The position numbers were made by a program, and so were the translations under genes. This document shows, piece by piece, positions 25,586 through 35,393 of a stretch of 64,000 nt of DNA. The stretch lies in the NCBI RefSeq assembly GCF_963378085.1, contig NZ_OY726395.1, positions 3,472,001 to 3,536,000 on the forward strand, read 5' to 3'. The notes below the pieces were generated by a model. That model ran no database searches. It was not told where the DNA came from and saw only the letters and a list, made by a program, of their open reading frames with translations. Origin of the DNA: Mycolicibacterium sp. MU0050. Its GTDB lineage: Bacteria > Actinomycetota > Actinomycetes > Mycobacteriales > Mycobacteriaceae. Position 1 is the first letter of the stretch, and every line of letters starts with the position of its first letter.

Positions 25586-26660
25586 GGTCCTCACCCCCGC
25601 TGCGGACGTAGAGCACCCGGTCTCCCTCCTCCAGCGCGTCGACCTCGGGATCGTCGACGCGTTTGAGCACGCCGTTGCGCACCACACCCAGCACGATGTC
25701 CACCAGGTGTTTGGGCGAGCCGCCGACCTCCCCGCGTTCCACGTCGCGTTCCACGATGACGAAGCCCTCGTCGGGGGTCAGCAGGTCCTCGATGAGTTCC
25801 ACCACGCTGGGAGTGCTGGTGGCGATCCCCAACAGTCGGCCGGCGGTCTCCGAGGACACCACCACCGAGTCCGCCCCGGACTGCTTGAGCAGATGCTGGT
25901 TCTCGGACTCCCGGATCGCCGCGATGATCTTGGCGTTGGGCGCGAGTTCGCGCGCGGTCAGCGTGACCATGACCGCGGTCGGGTCGCTGTTGGTCGCCAC
26001 GATGATGGACTTGGCGTGCTGCGCGCCGGCCAGGCGCAGCACGTCGGAGCGGTTGGCGTCGCCGCGGACGGTGACCAGCCCGGCGGCGCTGGCCCGGTCC
26101 AGCGAGGGCTGGTCGGTGTCGACGACGACGATCTCGGCCGGCGGGATGCCGTCGGCGATCATCGCGGTGACGGCGGTCTTGCCCTTGGTGCCGTACCCGA
26201 TGACGACGTTGTGGTTGCGCACGGTGTTCCTCCAGCGCTGAATCTTCAAGGCCTGCCGCGAGGCAGCGGTCAGGGTCTCGACGGTGGTGCCGATGAGCAC
26301 GATCAGGAAGGCGACCCGCAACGGCGTGATGATCAGGACGTTGATCAGCCGGGCCGACGGGGTGTAGGGGGTGATGTCGCCGTATCCGGTCGTCGACAGC
26401 GACACGGTGGCGTAGTACAGGCAGTCCAGGAACGACAACTGGTCGCCCTGCACGTCGCGATAGCCGTCGCGGTCGACGTAGACGATGAGCACCGCGGCGA
26501 ACAGCGCCAGCGTCGCGTACAGCATCCGACGCAGGATCTTGCGGGCCGGGGAGACGAACCGCTCCGGGATGCGCAGGTGATCGACCAGCGCGGCGTCCGG
26601 CTTGGCGGTCAACGCCTCGTCGAGGCGGCGCAACCGCCTGCGCAGCCTGCTCTCAGCCAC
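25578..26660 (-). CDS. Potassium channel with TrkA-N (RCK) domain
   Basis: 360 residues, two-helix channel. TM1 ATLALFAAVLIVYVDRDGY, selectivity filter STTGYGD, TM2 LRVAFLIVLIGTTVET, then an RCK domain beginning NVVIGYGTKGKTAV with Rossmann pattern and a C-terminal TrkA-C part. Selective K+ passage regulated by ligand binding to the RCK ring. GTG start. Matches Rv3200c in position; overlap with nudC suggests co-transcription. Confidence 0.9.
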   Translation of the reverse strand: MAESRLRRRLRRLDEALTAKPDAALVDHLRIPERFVSPARKILRRMLYATLALFAAVLIVYVDRDGYRDVQGDQLSFLDCLYYATVSLSTTGYGDITPYTPSARLINVLIITPLRVAFLIVLIGTTVETLTAASRQALKIQRWRNTVRNHNVVIGYGTKGKTAVTAMIADGIPPAEIVVVDTDQPSLDRASAAGLVTVRGDANRSDVLRLAGAQHAKSIIVATNSDPTAVMVTLTARELAPNAKIIAAIRESENQHLLKQSGADSVVVSSETAGRLLGIATSTPSVVELIEDLLTPDEGFVIVERDVERGEVGGSPKHLVDIVLGVVRNGVLKRVDDPEVDALEEGDRVLYVRSGGEDRD

Positions 26661-26796
26661 GATGCTCGGCTATCGGCCCGAACACGTCATGACTCTGCCG
26701 TCGCACGCCATCATGTAACCATGACCTCGACCGGTCCCGCGCCGGCATCCGCCACCACCGAGGCGCGCCGCGCCGGTCGGCGGTCCTGAGGCCGGC

Positions 26797-29700
26797 TCAG
26801 GCCGGCCCCATCTTCGCGGCGGCGGGCTCGGCGTCTGAGAGGGCGGCCAGTTCCTCGGCGGTCGGCAGTTCCGGGGGTACCGTCGTGGCTCCCGTGCGCA
26901 CGTAGTGGAACGCGCCGCGCACCGCCGACTCGGGGCAGCCGTGCAACGCCGCCCACGCCATCCGGTAGACCGCCAGCTGGATGGCCGCCGCCCGGCCGGA
27001 CTCGGCGTCGGCGGGTTCCGACCCGGTTTTCCAGTCCACCACGGTGAAACCGCCGTCGGCGTCGGCGAAGACCGCGTCGATGCGTCCCCGGACCACCCGG
27101 TCGCCGATCATCATCTCGAACGGGACCTCGATGTCGACCGGGGTGCGCGCGGCCCACGGCGACGCCATGAACGCCGCCTGCAGGTCCGCGAGCGCCTCGG
27201 CGTCGGCGCTGCTGTGGTCGCCGTCGACGGCGCCGGGCAGATCGTCGAGGTCGAACAGCCGGTCGGCGCCGTAGAACCGCTGCACCCAATCGTGAAAGGC
27301 GGTGCCCAGCAGGGCCTGCGGATCGGGCCGCACCGGCGCGCGGCGTGCCAGTCGTGCGGCGGCTCCGGCGGGGTCCTTGCCGAGCTCGACCAGGGCGCTG
27401 ACCGACAGCTGCCCCGGCAGCGGGGTGGGCGCCGGTTCCGGGGTCGCCCGCCGTTCGGCCAACAGGGCGTCCACTTCCGCCGCCCAGGGGTCCGAGTCGT
27501 CGGACTGGGCAGGCTCGTCGGACGCGGCGGGCTCCGCGGGCAGATCCGCCATCGCCGCGGCGACCAGCGCCGCCCCGCGTTCGACGTCGGCGCGGGCGCC
27601 CGGGGCCGGCTCGGGCGGCCATACGGCCTCGATCACGGTGTCACGCAGGGGGTTCTGCTCCCCCGGCGGTGGTTCCGGGGCCCACTGCTCGACGGTCCCG
27701 CAGGGCCGACCGTCCTCGGCCGCCCCCTCGATGATGTCCCTGAGTTCGAGCAGGAAGTCCGACGGGCCACGCGGCTTGGTCTCGGTGGCGCCCCAGTGAT
27801 GGCCCGACACCAGCAGCGTGTCCTCGGCCCGGGTGATCGCGACGTAGAGCAGCCGCCGCTCCTCGTCGACGCGCCGCTGCTCGAGCTGGGCTCGATGGGC
27901 GTTGATGGTGTCGGACAACTGCTTTCGGTCGGTCACGGTGGAGGTGTCCAGCAGCGGCACCCCGTGTGCGCCCAGGTCCGCGCGGTCCCCGCGCAACAGC
28001 GGCGGCAGATCGCCGGGGTCGGTCAACCAGGTCCGGGTGTTGGCGGTGGACGGGAACACCCGGGCCGACAGGTGCGGCACCGCGACGATCTGCCACTCCA
28101 GCCCCTTGGCCGCGTGCACGGTGAGCACCTGGATGCGACCGGGCGCGACCGCCAACTCCGCCGGTGCCAGCCCGTTCTCGATCTCCTCGGCCGCGGCCAG
28201 GTAGCCGAGCAGGCCGTGAACGTCGTTGCCGGCGCGCGGGGTTCGCGCCGCGTAGGCGTCGACCACGTCGGCGAACGCGTCGAGTTGTTCGGCGCCGGTC
28301 GTCGACTGCCCCGCCCCGGCGCGTGCGGCGGCCTCGGTGTCGACACCCAGCATCCGACGCACCTCGGCCACCAGGTCGGTCACCGGCCGGTCGAGGTGGC
28401 CGCGCAGCGTCGTCAACTCCTCGGCCAGCGCGGTGATCCGGGCGTAGCCGGCGGTCGAATAGGCCTGCGCCGGACCGGGATCGCAGATGGCGTCCGCCAG
28501 GCAGGCGGTGTCGGCGTCCGGGGCCAGCTGCGCGATGATCTGCTCGGCGTCCAGGCCGGGGCCGGCGCCCTCGTCGAGTTCGCGGGCCCGGCGCCACAGC
28601 GCGGTGATATCGCGCGCGCCCAACCGCATCCGGGGCCCGCCGAGGACACGCATGGCCGCCGCGCCCGCCAGCGGGTCGGCGACCAACCGCAGCATCGCCA
28701 CCAGGTCGGCGACCTCGTCGATGGCCAGCAGCCCGGCCAGCCCCACCACCTCGACGGGCAGGCCACGCGCCCGCAACGCCTCGGCGATGGGTGCCGCGTC
28801 GGCGTTGCGCCGCACCAGCACCGCGGCCGTCGGGGCGGCCTCGGCGTCCTGGGCGTCCTGGGCGGCCTGGGCGGCCCGGAACCGTTCGGCGATCTGATCG
28901 GCGACCCATTCGCGCTCGACCGCCACGTCGGCGAGCAGCGCGCAGGTCACGGTGCCCGCCGGCGCCCCGGGGCGGGCCCGCAGTTCGCGGACCGCGACCG
29001 AGCGGCGACGCGCCTCGGCGGAGACCGCGTTGGCCACCTGCAGCGTGCTCGGCGGGTTGCGCCAGCTGGTCCGCAGTTCCAGCGTGGGCGCCGGGGTGCC
29101 GTCGGCGCGCGGGAAATCGGTGGTGAACAACGGCAGGTTGGTGGCCGAGGCGCCGCGCCAGCCGTAGATGGACTGGATCGGGTCGCCGACGGCGGTCAGG
29201 GCCAGGCCGTCGTCGACGCCGCCACCGAACAGCGCCGAGAGCGCGATGCGCTGCGCGTGTCCGGTGTCCTGGTATTCGTCGAGCAGCACCACCCGAAAGC
29301 GTTGCCGCAGTTGGGCGCCCACCGTCGGGCACTCGACGGCCAGCTGTGCGGCGGCCGCCATCTGCATGCCGAAGTCCATCGCCTTCTCCGCGCGCAGCCG
29401 CTGATGCAGCGCATCGATGAGCGGCACCACCTCGCTGCGTTCGGTCTGGGTGGCCAGCATCTTCAGCAGCCATTGATTGGGGCCCCGGTCGCGCTGGTTG
29501 GGTCCGGCCGGCAGGGTGTGTACCAGCCGTTCCAGTTCGAGGTGGGTGTCGCGGAGCTGTTCGGTGCTGACCAGGTGCTCGGCCAGCTGGTTGGACAGCC
29601 GCAACACCAGGCGGGTGACCTCCGCCGGCGTCCGCTGGGTCGTGAGCTCGTTCGGATAGCGGTTCACCACGTCGAAGGCCAGCTGCCACAACTCGGTTTC

Positions 29701-30123
29701 GCTGAGCAGCCGGGTGTCGGGTTCGACCGGCAGCAGCAGGCCGTGTTCCCGCAGCAGGGTCCCGGCGAAGGCATGGTAGGTGCTCACCGTGACCGTGCCG
29801 CTCGGGTCCGGTCCCGCCCCCGGCGCCGCGGGGCTCAGGCCGACCCCGGCCAGCCGGGCCAGCCGGGTGCGTACCCGGCGCAGCAGCTGGCCCGCGGCCT
29901 TGCGGGTGAAGGTCAGGCCGAGGACCTCGCCGGGGGTGGCAAAACCGTTGGCCACCAACCACACCACCCGCGCCGCCATCGTCTCGGTCTTGCCTGCGCC
30001 CGCGCCGGCCACCACGACCAGCGGACCCGGGGGCGCCGCGATCACCGCGGCCTGCTCGTCGGTGGGCGGATGCAGGCCCAGGGCGGCCGACAGATCGGCG
30101 GGGCTGTACCGCACTGCGGGCAT
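26797..30123 (-). CDS. adnB: AdnB, motor and nuclease subunit of the DNA double-strand-break resection complex
   Basis: 1108 residues. N-terminal UvrD-type helicase: Walker A VAGAGAGKTETM, VLLDEYQDTGH, GDPIQSIYGWRGA and [13 protein letters not shown]-terminal RecB-like nuclease with MIGDRVVRGRIDAVFAD, and FTVVDWKTG. In AdnAB, AdnB is the main translocase that resects breaks with AdnA. Start ATG at 30123 overlaps the TGA of adnA by one base. A very long open frame continues upstream but is out of frame with adnA and not coding. Confidence 0.93.
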   Translation of the reverse strand: MPAVRYSPADLSAALGLHPPTDEQAAVIAAPPGPLVVVAGAGAGKTETMAARVVWLVANGFATPGEVLGLTFTRKAAGQLLRRVRTRLARLAGVGLSPAAPGAGPDPSGTVTVSTYHAFAGTLLREHGLLLPVEPDTRLLSETELWQLAFDVVNRYPNELTTQRTPAEVTRLVLRLSNQLAEHLVSTEQLRDTHLELERLVHTLPAGPNQRDRGPNQWLLKMLATQTERSEVVPLIDALHQRLRAEKAMDFGMQMAAAAQLAVECPTVGAQLRQRFRVVLLDEYQDTGHAQRIALSALFGGGVDDGLALTAVGDPIQSIYGWRGASATNLPLFTTDFPRADGTPAPTLELRTSWRNPPSTLQVANAVSAEARRRSVAVRELRARPGAPAGTVTCALLADVAVEREWVADQIAERFRAAQAAQDAQDAEAAPTAAVLVRRNADAAPIAEALRARGLPVEVVGLAGLLAIDEVADLVAMLRLVADPLAGAAAMRVLGGPRMRLGARDITALWRRARELDEGAGPGLDAEQIIAQLAPDADTACLADAICDPGPAQAYSTAGYARITALAEELTTLRGHLDRPVTDLVAEVRRMLGVDTEAAARAGAGQSTTGAEQLDAFADVVDAYAARTPRAGNDVHGLLGYLAAAEEIENGLAPAELAVAPGRIQVLTVHAAKGLEWQIVAVPHLSARVFPSTANTRTWLTDPGDLPPLLRGDRADLGAHGVPLLDTSTVTDRKQLSDTINAHRAQLEQRRVDEERRLLYVAITRAEDTLLVSGHHWGATETKPRGPSDFLLELRDIIEGAAEDGRPCGTVEQWAPEPPPGEQNPLRDTVIEAVWPPEPAPGARADVERGAALVAAAMADLPAEPAASDEPAQSDDSDPWAAEVDALLAERRATPEPAPTPLPGQLSVSALVELGKDPAGAAARLARRAPVRPDPQALLGTAFHDWVQRFYGADRLFDLDDLPGAVDGDHSSADAEALADLQAAFMASPWAARTPVDIEVPFEMMIGDRVVRGRIDAVFADADGGFTVVDWKTGSEPADAESGRAAAIQLAVYRMAWAALHGCPESAVRGAFHYVRTGATTVPPELPTAEELAALSDAEPAAAKMGPA

Positions 30124-33100
30124 CAGCGACTCTCCTCGTTGCGGCGGTGCGCGGGGCAGCTGGGCCGCACCGGGCAGTGCGCGCAGCCGCTGTTGATCCG
30201 GGCCCGGAACTGTGGTCCGGCGGTCTGCGCGGCGGCGGTGTGCACCTCCTCGCGCCAATCCTGGCGGGCCTGGGCGCTCAGCGGATCCTGTTCGCGCTGG
30301 GTCGCCCCCGACGCGCCGGCCTTGCCGAGATAGACCAGCTTGCCGCCGCCGGGCTCGGTGCCGTCGGGCACCAACCCCTCGGTGACGGCCAGCTGATAGG
30401 CGGCCAGCTGGGGATGCTGCTGCGCGTCGTCCTTGCTCACCGGGCTCTTGCCGGTCTTGATGTCGACGATCACCAGGCGGTCCTCGGCGTCGCGTTCGAG
30501 GCGGTCGACGCGGCCCCGGACCCGGACGTCGGGCAGCGCCGGATCGGGTGCGGGCAGTACGCCGTCCACCTCGACCTCGGTGCCCACCTCGGTGAGTTCG
30601 GCCCGGGAGTCCTCCCGCCACCGCGCGAAGGTCTCGATCATCGCCCGGTGCCGGTCGAGCTCGTTGCGGGCATACCACTGCGATTCGAACGGCAAACGAT
30701 CCCAGATCCGCTCGAGGCGGGCCAGCATCGCGGCCTCGTCGACACCCGGCTCGGCGATCAGCGCATGGACGACCGAGCCCAGCGCCGACCGCAGCTCGCG
30801 GGCGTCGGCCCCGCCGTGGCGTTCCATCAGCCAGCGCAGCGGGCAGTCCTGCACCTGCTGCAGGGTCGACGGGGACATCGCGACCGGCGTCCGCTCGGCG
30901 CCGGCCTCGATGCGCCACAGCGGTTCGGCGGTGCTGACCGGCGTCAGTTGCTGCCAACCGGCCGGATCCGCCCCCGGCACGCCGGCGCGCGCCAGCCGGG
31001 CCAATTGCGTTGCGGCGCAGTCTCGCTGCTCGTCGGTCACGCTGCCGTCGGCGGCGCAGACCACCGCCCGCAGGCGCCCCACCACCGACGGCACCGACAG
31101 CACCGGCGGGGCGGTCACCGCCGGTACCGCGCGGTCGGCGACGTCGTCGGCCGTGGCGAACCGGGCGATGTCGAAGAAGAACGGGGACGGCACCCGCAAC
31201 CCGTCGTCGGTGTCGGCGGCAGCGCCGTCGACGGCGGTGACGGCCAGGCGGCGCCGCGCGCGGCCGACCGCGGTGATCAACAACCGGCGCTCGTCGGCGA
31301 TCAGGGGCGCGCGGTCCGACGCGTCGTCGCCGATTCCGGCGAGCACGTCGAGCAGCCGTTGGGTGCCCAACACCCCGCCGCGCGGAACGGTGTTGGGCCA
31401 CAGTCCTTCCTGCAGCCCGGCGACGACGACGGTGTCCCAGTCCCGATCCAGCGCCTGATGCGGGCTCAGGATCGCCACGGCCTCCGCGGCCACCGCGGGT
31501 TCGGTGGCCGGGGTCGGCAGCTGCAGCCCCCAGACGTGCTCGGCCAGCCCGGCCACCGTCGCCCCGGCGGTGCGCGTCACGTACTGATCGGCGACGTCGA
31601 ACAGTGCGGTGACCGCGTCCAGGTCGGCGTCGGCGCGGCGGGCGCTGTCGCCGCCGCGGTCGATCGCCGCGTCCAGTCGGCGCTGCAGCCCCGTGCGCGA
31701 CCAGGCCTGCCACAGCACCGACCGCGGATCGGCGTCCGCGCGATGGCCGCCGGCCGCGGCGTCCAGGACGGCCTTGATCCGGCGCAGCGGCCGCGCGTGT
31801 GCCGGGACCAACGCCTCCGGGATGCCGTGGCGCAGCGCCGCGACGAGCAGTTCGCCGAAGTCGGCCGTGCCGGTCGACTGCCGCCGCAGCGCCCGGCGCA
31901 ACTGCCGCAGCGACACCGGGTCCACCCGGCCGATGGGGCCGGTCAACAGCGCGTGGGCCCGTTCGGCGGTCAGCCCGGCCACCGTGGCCTCGAGCACCGT
32001 CAGCAGCGCGCGCACCATCGCGTTGTGCGCCAGCGGTGGATGCGCGGCCGGGGCGGCCACCGGAACCCCCGCGGTGCGCAGGATGCGCGGCAGCGCGGCA
32101 CCGATGCCCGACACGGACCGCACCAGCACGGCCATCTGCGACCAGGGCACGCCCTCGATCAGGTGGGCGCGGCGCAGAGTGTCGGCGATCAGCGTGGCCT
32201 CGGCGTGTTCGGAGGCGACCAGCGTGGCGGTCACGATCCCGGATTCGGTGCGAGCGCCGCGGACCTGACGCGCCGGGCCGACGCCGGGCAGCGCCGCGGC
32301 CAGACCGGTCAGCACCGCGGCGACGGACTCGCTGCAGCGGTGCGAGTCCCGCAGCGTCACCGCCGGCCAGTCCTCGGCGAGCAACAACCCAGGGTCCGCG
32401 CCGCGGAACCCGAACGCGGCCTGGTTCGGGTCTCCGGTGATGACGGCCAGATCCGTTCCCGCAACCAGCATCCGGACCAGCCGCGCGGTCTGCGGGTCGA
32501 GGTGCTGGGCGTCGTCGACCAACAGCACCCGGATCCGCGCGCGTTCGGCGGCCAGCAGTTCCGGGTCCGAGCCGAAGGCCTCGAGCGCCGCACCGACGAG
32601 TTCGGCCGCGCCCAGGGCCGGCACGCTGGCCTGCGGCGCCGCCGTCCCGACGGCGGAGCGCAGCAGCATCACCTGTTCGTACTGCTGCGCGAACCGGCCC
32701 GCCGCGGTCCACTCGGGCCGCCGCGCGGAGCGGCCGAGCCGCTGCAACCGCAGCGGGTCGATGCCGCGCTCGGTGCACCGGGCCAGCAGATCGCGAAGTT
32801 CGGTGGCGAACCCGGCGGTGCCGAGCGCGGCATGCAACTCGGGCGGCCAGTACGCGGCGCCGTCCTCGAGGTCACCGGCGAGCAGTTCGCGGATCACGCC
32901 GTCCTGCTCGGCACTGGTGATCAGCCGCGGCGGCGGGTCACCGACCCGCTGGGCGGCCGCCCGCAGCACCCCGAATGCGTAGGCGTGCACCGAACGCACC
33001 AGCGGCTGGCGCACCGCAGCCCGGCCGGGCCCCAACCGCCCGGCGGTCAGCAACGCGGTGGTCAACGCGCTGCGGGTGCGCCGGCTGATCCGCCCCGAAC

Positions 33101-33311
33101 CGGTGAGGAACAGAACCGATTCCGGATCCGTGCCGGCGGCGATCCGGGCGGTGGCCACGTCCACCAGCAGGCTCGACGTCCCGGTGCCGGCCCCGCCCAG
33201 CACGCGGACGGTGCCCCGCCGGGCCGGGTCGAGAAGTTCGGCGGCGGCGGGGTCCCAGCACCGCGCGCCCGGCAGCGCGGACGTCGCGGCGGCGGTGTGC
33301 GGTGTGGCCAT
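30123..33311 (-). CDS. adnA: AdnA, partner helicase-nuclease of AdnAB
   Basis: 1062 residues. N-terminal helicase-like domain in which the Walker A lysine is replaced: GGAGTGTSSLL at 39-49, T45 in place of K, and Walker B reads VDDAQH rather than VDEx. UvrD-type signature GDPNQAAFGFRGADP is present. The C-terminal nuclease has RLVIVDIKTGKS, and cysteines in VQDCPL and CAHCPVRPSC form the likely iron-sulfur site. ATG at 33311 chosen over a longer upstream extension. Confidence 0.92.
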   Translation of the reverse strand: MATPHTAAATSALPGARCWDPAAAELLDPARRGTVRVLGGAGTGTSSLLVDVATARIAAGTDPESVLFLTGSGRISRRTRSALTTALLTAGRLGPGRAAVRQPLVRSVHAYAFGVLRAAAQRVGDPPPRLITSAEQDGVIRELLAGDLEDGAAYWPPELHAALGTAGFATELRDLLARCTERGIDPLRLQRLGRSARRPEWTAAGRFAQQYEQVMLLRSAVGTAAPQASVPALGAAELVGAALEAFGSDPELLAAERARIRVLLVDDAQHLDPQTARLVRMLVAGTDLAVITGDPNQAAFGFRGADPGLLLAEDWPAVTLRDSHRCSESVAAVLTGLAAALPGVGPARQVRGARTESGIVTATLVASEHAEATLIADTLRRAHLIEGVPWSQMAVLVRSVSGIGAALPRILRTAGVPVAAPAAHPPLAHNAMVRALLTVLEATVAGLTAERAHALLTGPIGRVDPVSLRQLRRALRRQSTGTADFGELLVAALRHGIPEALVPAHARPLRRIKAVLDAAAGGHRADADPRSVLWQAWSRTGLQRRLDAAIDRGGDSARRADADLDAVTALFDVADQYVTRTAGATVAGLAEHVWGLQLPTPATEPAVAAEAVAILSPHQALDRDWDTVVVAGLQEGLWPNTVPRGGVLGTQRLLDVLAGIGDDASDRAPLIADERRLLITAVGRARRRLAVTAVDGAAADTDDGLRVPSPFFFDIARFATADDVADRAVPAVTAPPVLSVPSVVGRLRAVVCAADGSVTDEQRDCAATQLARLARAGVPGADPAGWQQLTPVSTAEPLWRIEAGAERTPVAMSPSTLQQVQDCPLRWLMERHGGADARELRSALGSVVHALIAEPGVDEAAMLARLERIWDRLPFESQWYARNELDRHRAMIETFARWREDSRAELTEVGTEVEVDGVLPAPDPALPDVRVRGRVDRLERDAEDRLVIVDIKTGKSPVSKDDAQQHPQLAAYQLAVTEGLVPDGTEPGGGKLVYLGKAGASGATQREQDPLSAQARQDWREEVHTAAAQTAGPQFRARINSGCAHCPVRPSCPAHRRNEESR

Positions 33312-33376
33312 GTCCGGAATGACATCACGGGGGTACGACAATCGCCGGTAGCTGCCGGCCTGGCACCATCGGGGGC

Positions 33377-34162
33377 GTGCCCTCACCTCTTCATGTGCAC
33401 CGCTACGGCCCGGACGGACCGCCGCGGGTGCTCGCCCTCCACGGCCTCACCGGTCACGGTCGACGCTGGCAGCACCTGGCCGCCGACCACCTGCCGGGGG
33501 TCACGGTCGCCGCACCGGACCTGATCGGGCACGGCCGCTCGAGTTGGGCGGCCCCCTGGACGATCGACGCGAACGTGGCTGCGCTGGCCGCCCTGCTCGA
33601 CCGGGAGGCGGCCGACCCCGTTGTGCTGGTGGCGCATTCGTTCGGGGCCGCCATCGCGTTGGCGCTGGCCGCGGCCCGGCCCGAGCTGGTCTCGGCGCTG
33701 ATCCTGCTGGATCCCGCGGTCGGACTCGACGGCGACTGGATGCGCGAGATCGCCGAGGCGATGTTCGCCGATCCCGACTACACCGACCGCGCCGAGGCTC
33801 GCAACGAGAAGAGCGGCGGCTCCTGGGGCGATGTCGACGATGCGCAACTCGACGCCGAGGTCGACGAGCACCTGATCACCCTGCCCAGCGGCCGGGTCGG
33901 CTGGCGGATCTGCATCCCGGCGATGCTGTCGTACTGGAGCGAGTTGGCCCGTGACGTCGTCCTGCCGACGTCGCCGGTGCCCATCACCGTGGTGCGGGCC
34001 CGCCACACCCACCCGCCCTATGTCGACGACGAGTTCATCGACAGGTTGCGGGGCGCCGGCGGCGCCGCGGTGAACCTGACCGAATTCGACTGCAACCACA
34101 TGGTTCCGCATGCCAAGCCGGCCGAGACCGCCGAGCTGATCCGGGTCGCGCTGGGGACCTGA
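33377..34162 (+). CDS. Alpha/beta hydrolase (LipV-like)
   Basis: 261 residues. Nucleophile serine in VAHSFGAA, oxyanion HG in ALHGLTGHG, an Asp in the DPAVGL/TVVRARHTHPP region and a catalytic His in FDCNHMVPHA complete the triad. Esterase or lipase; the M. tuberculosis LipV equivalent is a serine esterase. GTG start. Divergent from adnA by 65 bases, and followed after three bases by the alkyltransferase-like gene, probably co-transcribed. Confidence 0.85.
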   Translation: MPSPLHVHRYGPDGPPRVLALHGLTGHGRRWQHLAADHLPGVTVAAPDLIGHGRSSWAAPWTIDANVAALAALLDREAADPVVLVAHSFGAAIALALAAARPELVSALILLDPAVGLDGDWMREIAEAMFADPDYTDRAEARNEKSGGSWGDVDDAQLDAEVDEHLITLPSGRVGWRICIPAMLSYWSELARDVVLPTSPVPITVVRARHTHPPYVDDEFIDRLRGAGGAAVNLTEFDCNHMVPHAKPAETAELIRVALGT

Positions 34163-34165
34163 GCC

Positions 34166-34471
34166 ATGGCGGCGGTCACCGACGAGCAGGTGGAGCGGGT
34201 TCGGGCCCTGGTGGCTTCGATCCCGGCGGGCCGGGTCGCCACCTACGGTGACATCGCCGCGGCCGCAGGGCTTTCCAGCCCGCGCATCACCGGGTGGATC
34301 ATGCGCACCGACTCCGCGGATCTGCCCTGGCATCGCGTGATCGCGGCATCGGGTCGCCCGGCCGCACATCTGCGCACCCGCCAATTGGAGCTCTTGCGGG
34401 CCGAGGGCGTGCTCGCCGCAGACGGGCGGGTACGGTTGCACGGCAGCGACTCCGTGCGGCACACCTTCTAG
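34166..34471 (+). CDS. Alkyltransferase-like DNA-binding protein (MGMT homologue without Cys)
   Basis: 101 residues, the DNA-binding domain of O6-alkylguanine transferases, with ITGWIMRTDSADLPWHRVIA. The PCHRV active motif reads PWHRV, so the acceptor cysteine is replaced by Trp. Such ATL proteins bind alkylated bases and hand them to nucleotide excision repair rather than reversing the lesion. Corresponds to Rv3204. Its stop overlaps the convergent TIGR02569 gene by four bases. Confidence 0.9.
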   Translation: MAAVTDEQVERVRALVASIPAGRVATYGDIAAAAGLSSPRITGWIMRTDSADLPWHRVIAASGRPAAHLRTRQLELLRAEGVLAADGRVRLHGSDSVRHTF

Positions 34472-35322
34472 AGTTCGAGGCGCACCAGGGCCGCGGTGCG
34501 GGCCAGCCCGGGGAAGGCCGCGGCCGTCGAGCGGGGATGCAGCGCATGAACCGCGAGTCGGAACATCAACGCGCGCAACAACATCTGCGGCCACTCCGGC
34601 AGCGCACTCCAGCGTTCGATCAAGCCGTCGTCGGCGTCGCCCCATGCCAGCGCGTCGACCACGACGACCCCGGCGGCCCACGACGGCGGGCGCCAGTACG
34701 GGGTGATGTCGGTGATTCCCGGCGCGGCGGTACCCGCGAAAAGCACTGTGCCGTAGAGGTCGCCGTGCACCAGCTGGTTCGGGCTCTTGGTGGGCCTGCG
34801 CAACTCGGCAAGCTGGTTGATCAGGTCGACCGAGCGTTGACCGTCGGCCGAACCGGGTGCCACCCGGGCCTCCGAGGGCAGCGCGTGCAGCGGCCGTTCC
34901 TCCCAGGCCGCGCGGTCGGCGGCGATGAACACGTCGACTTCGGACCAGGGCGCCACCGGCCCCTGGGTGAGGAAGCGCGGGCGCTCCAGCTTGGCGGTGG
35001 CCTCGTGCAACCGCACCGCCGCCGAGACCACCTCGTCGTGGCGGGGCTCCGGGGTGCCCGCGACAAAGGTGTCGGCGCGCCAGCCGGAGACCACGTAGCG
35101 GCCGTCGGTGGAGCGCACCGGCCGGGCCAGGCGCACCCCGTCGACGAACAACGTCTCCCGGACCTTGGCCGACCAGGCCGCGCGGGCGTGGTCGGCAACC
35201 ATCGACAGCACCACCTCGCCGCTGCGCCAGCCGCCCTCCCAGCCGGGCCCCAGCGGGTCGGGGTCCACACCGCTCAGACCGAAGGCCGTCAACACATGCT
35301 GGGGCGGTCGGTCGGCAGTCAC
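34468..35322 (-). CDS. TIGR02569 family actinobacterial protein (Rv3205c-like)
   Basis: 284 residues with the QHVLTAFGL start, FVDGVRLARPVRS and a NQLVHGDLYGTVLF segment resembling the phosphotransferase HGD loop of aminoglycoside-kinase-like folds, but lacking a complete kinase signature. Function unknown in mycobacteria. GTG start at 35322. Followed by moeZ upstream on the same strand. Confidence 0.75.
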   Translation of the reverse strand: MTADRPPQHVLTAFGLSGVDPDPLGPGWEGGWRSGEVVLSMVADHARAAWSAKVRETLFVDGVRLARPVRSTDGRYVVSGWRADTFVAGTPEPRHDEVVSAAVRLHEATAKLERPRFLTQGPVAPWSEVDVFIAADRAAWEERPLHALPSEARVAPGSADGQRSVDLINQLAELRRPTKSPNQLVHGDLYGTVLFAGTAAPGITDITPYWRPPSWAAGVVVVDALAWGDADDGLIERWSALPEWPQMLLRALMFRLAVHALHPRSTAAAFPGLARTAALVRLEL

Positions 35323-35393
35323 ATCGTCACCCTATCGCCGGTTGCCCCCGACAGCGGCGCGCTGACCAGCTGTGTCGGGAAACTTTGCTCGGC

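Noticed and set aside
26797..32778. A minus-strand open frame of 1993 codons
   Set aside because: Only the part below 30123 matches AdnB. The rest is an antiphase shadow of adnA, made long by high GC.
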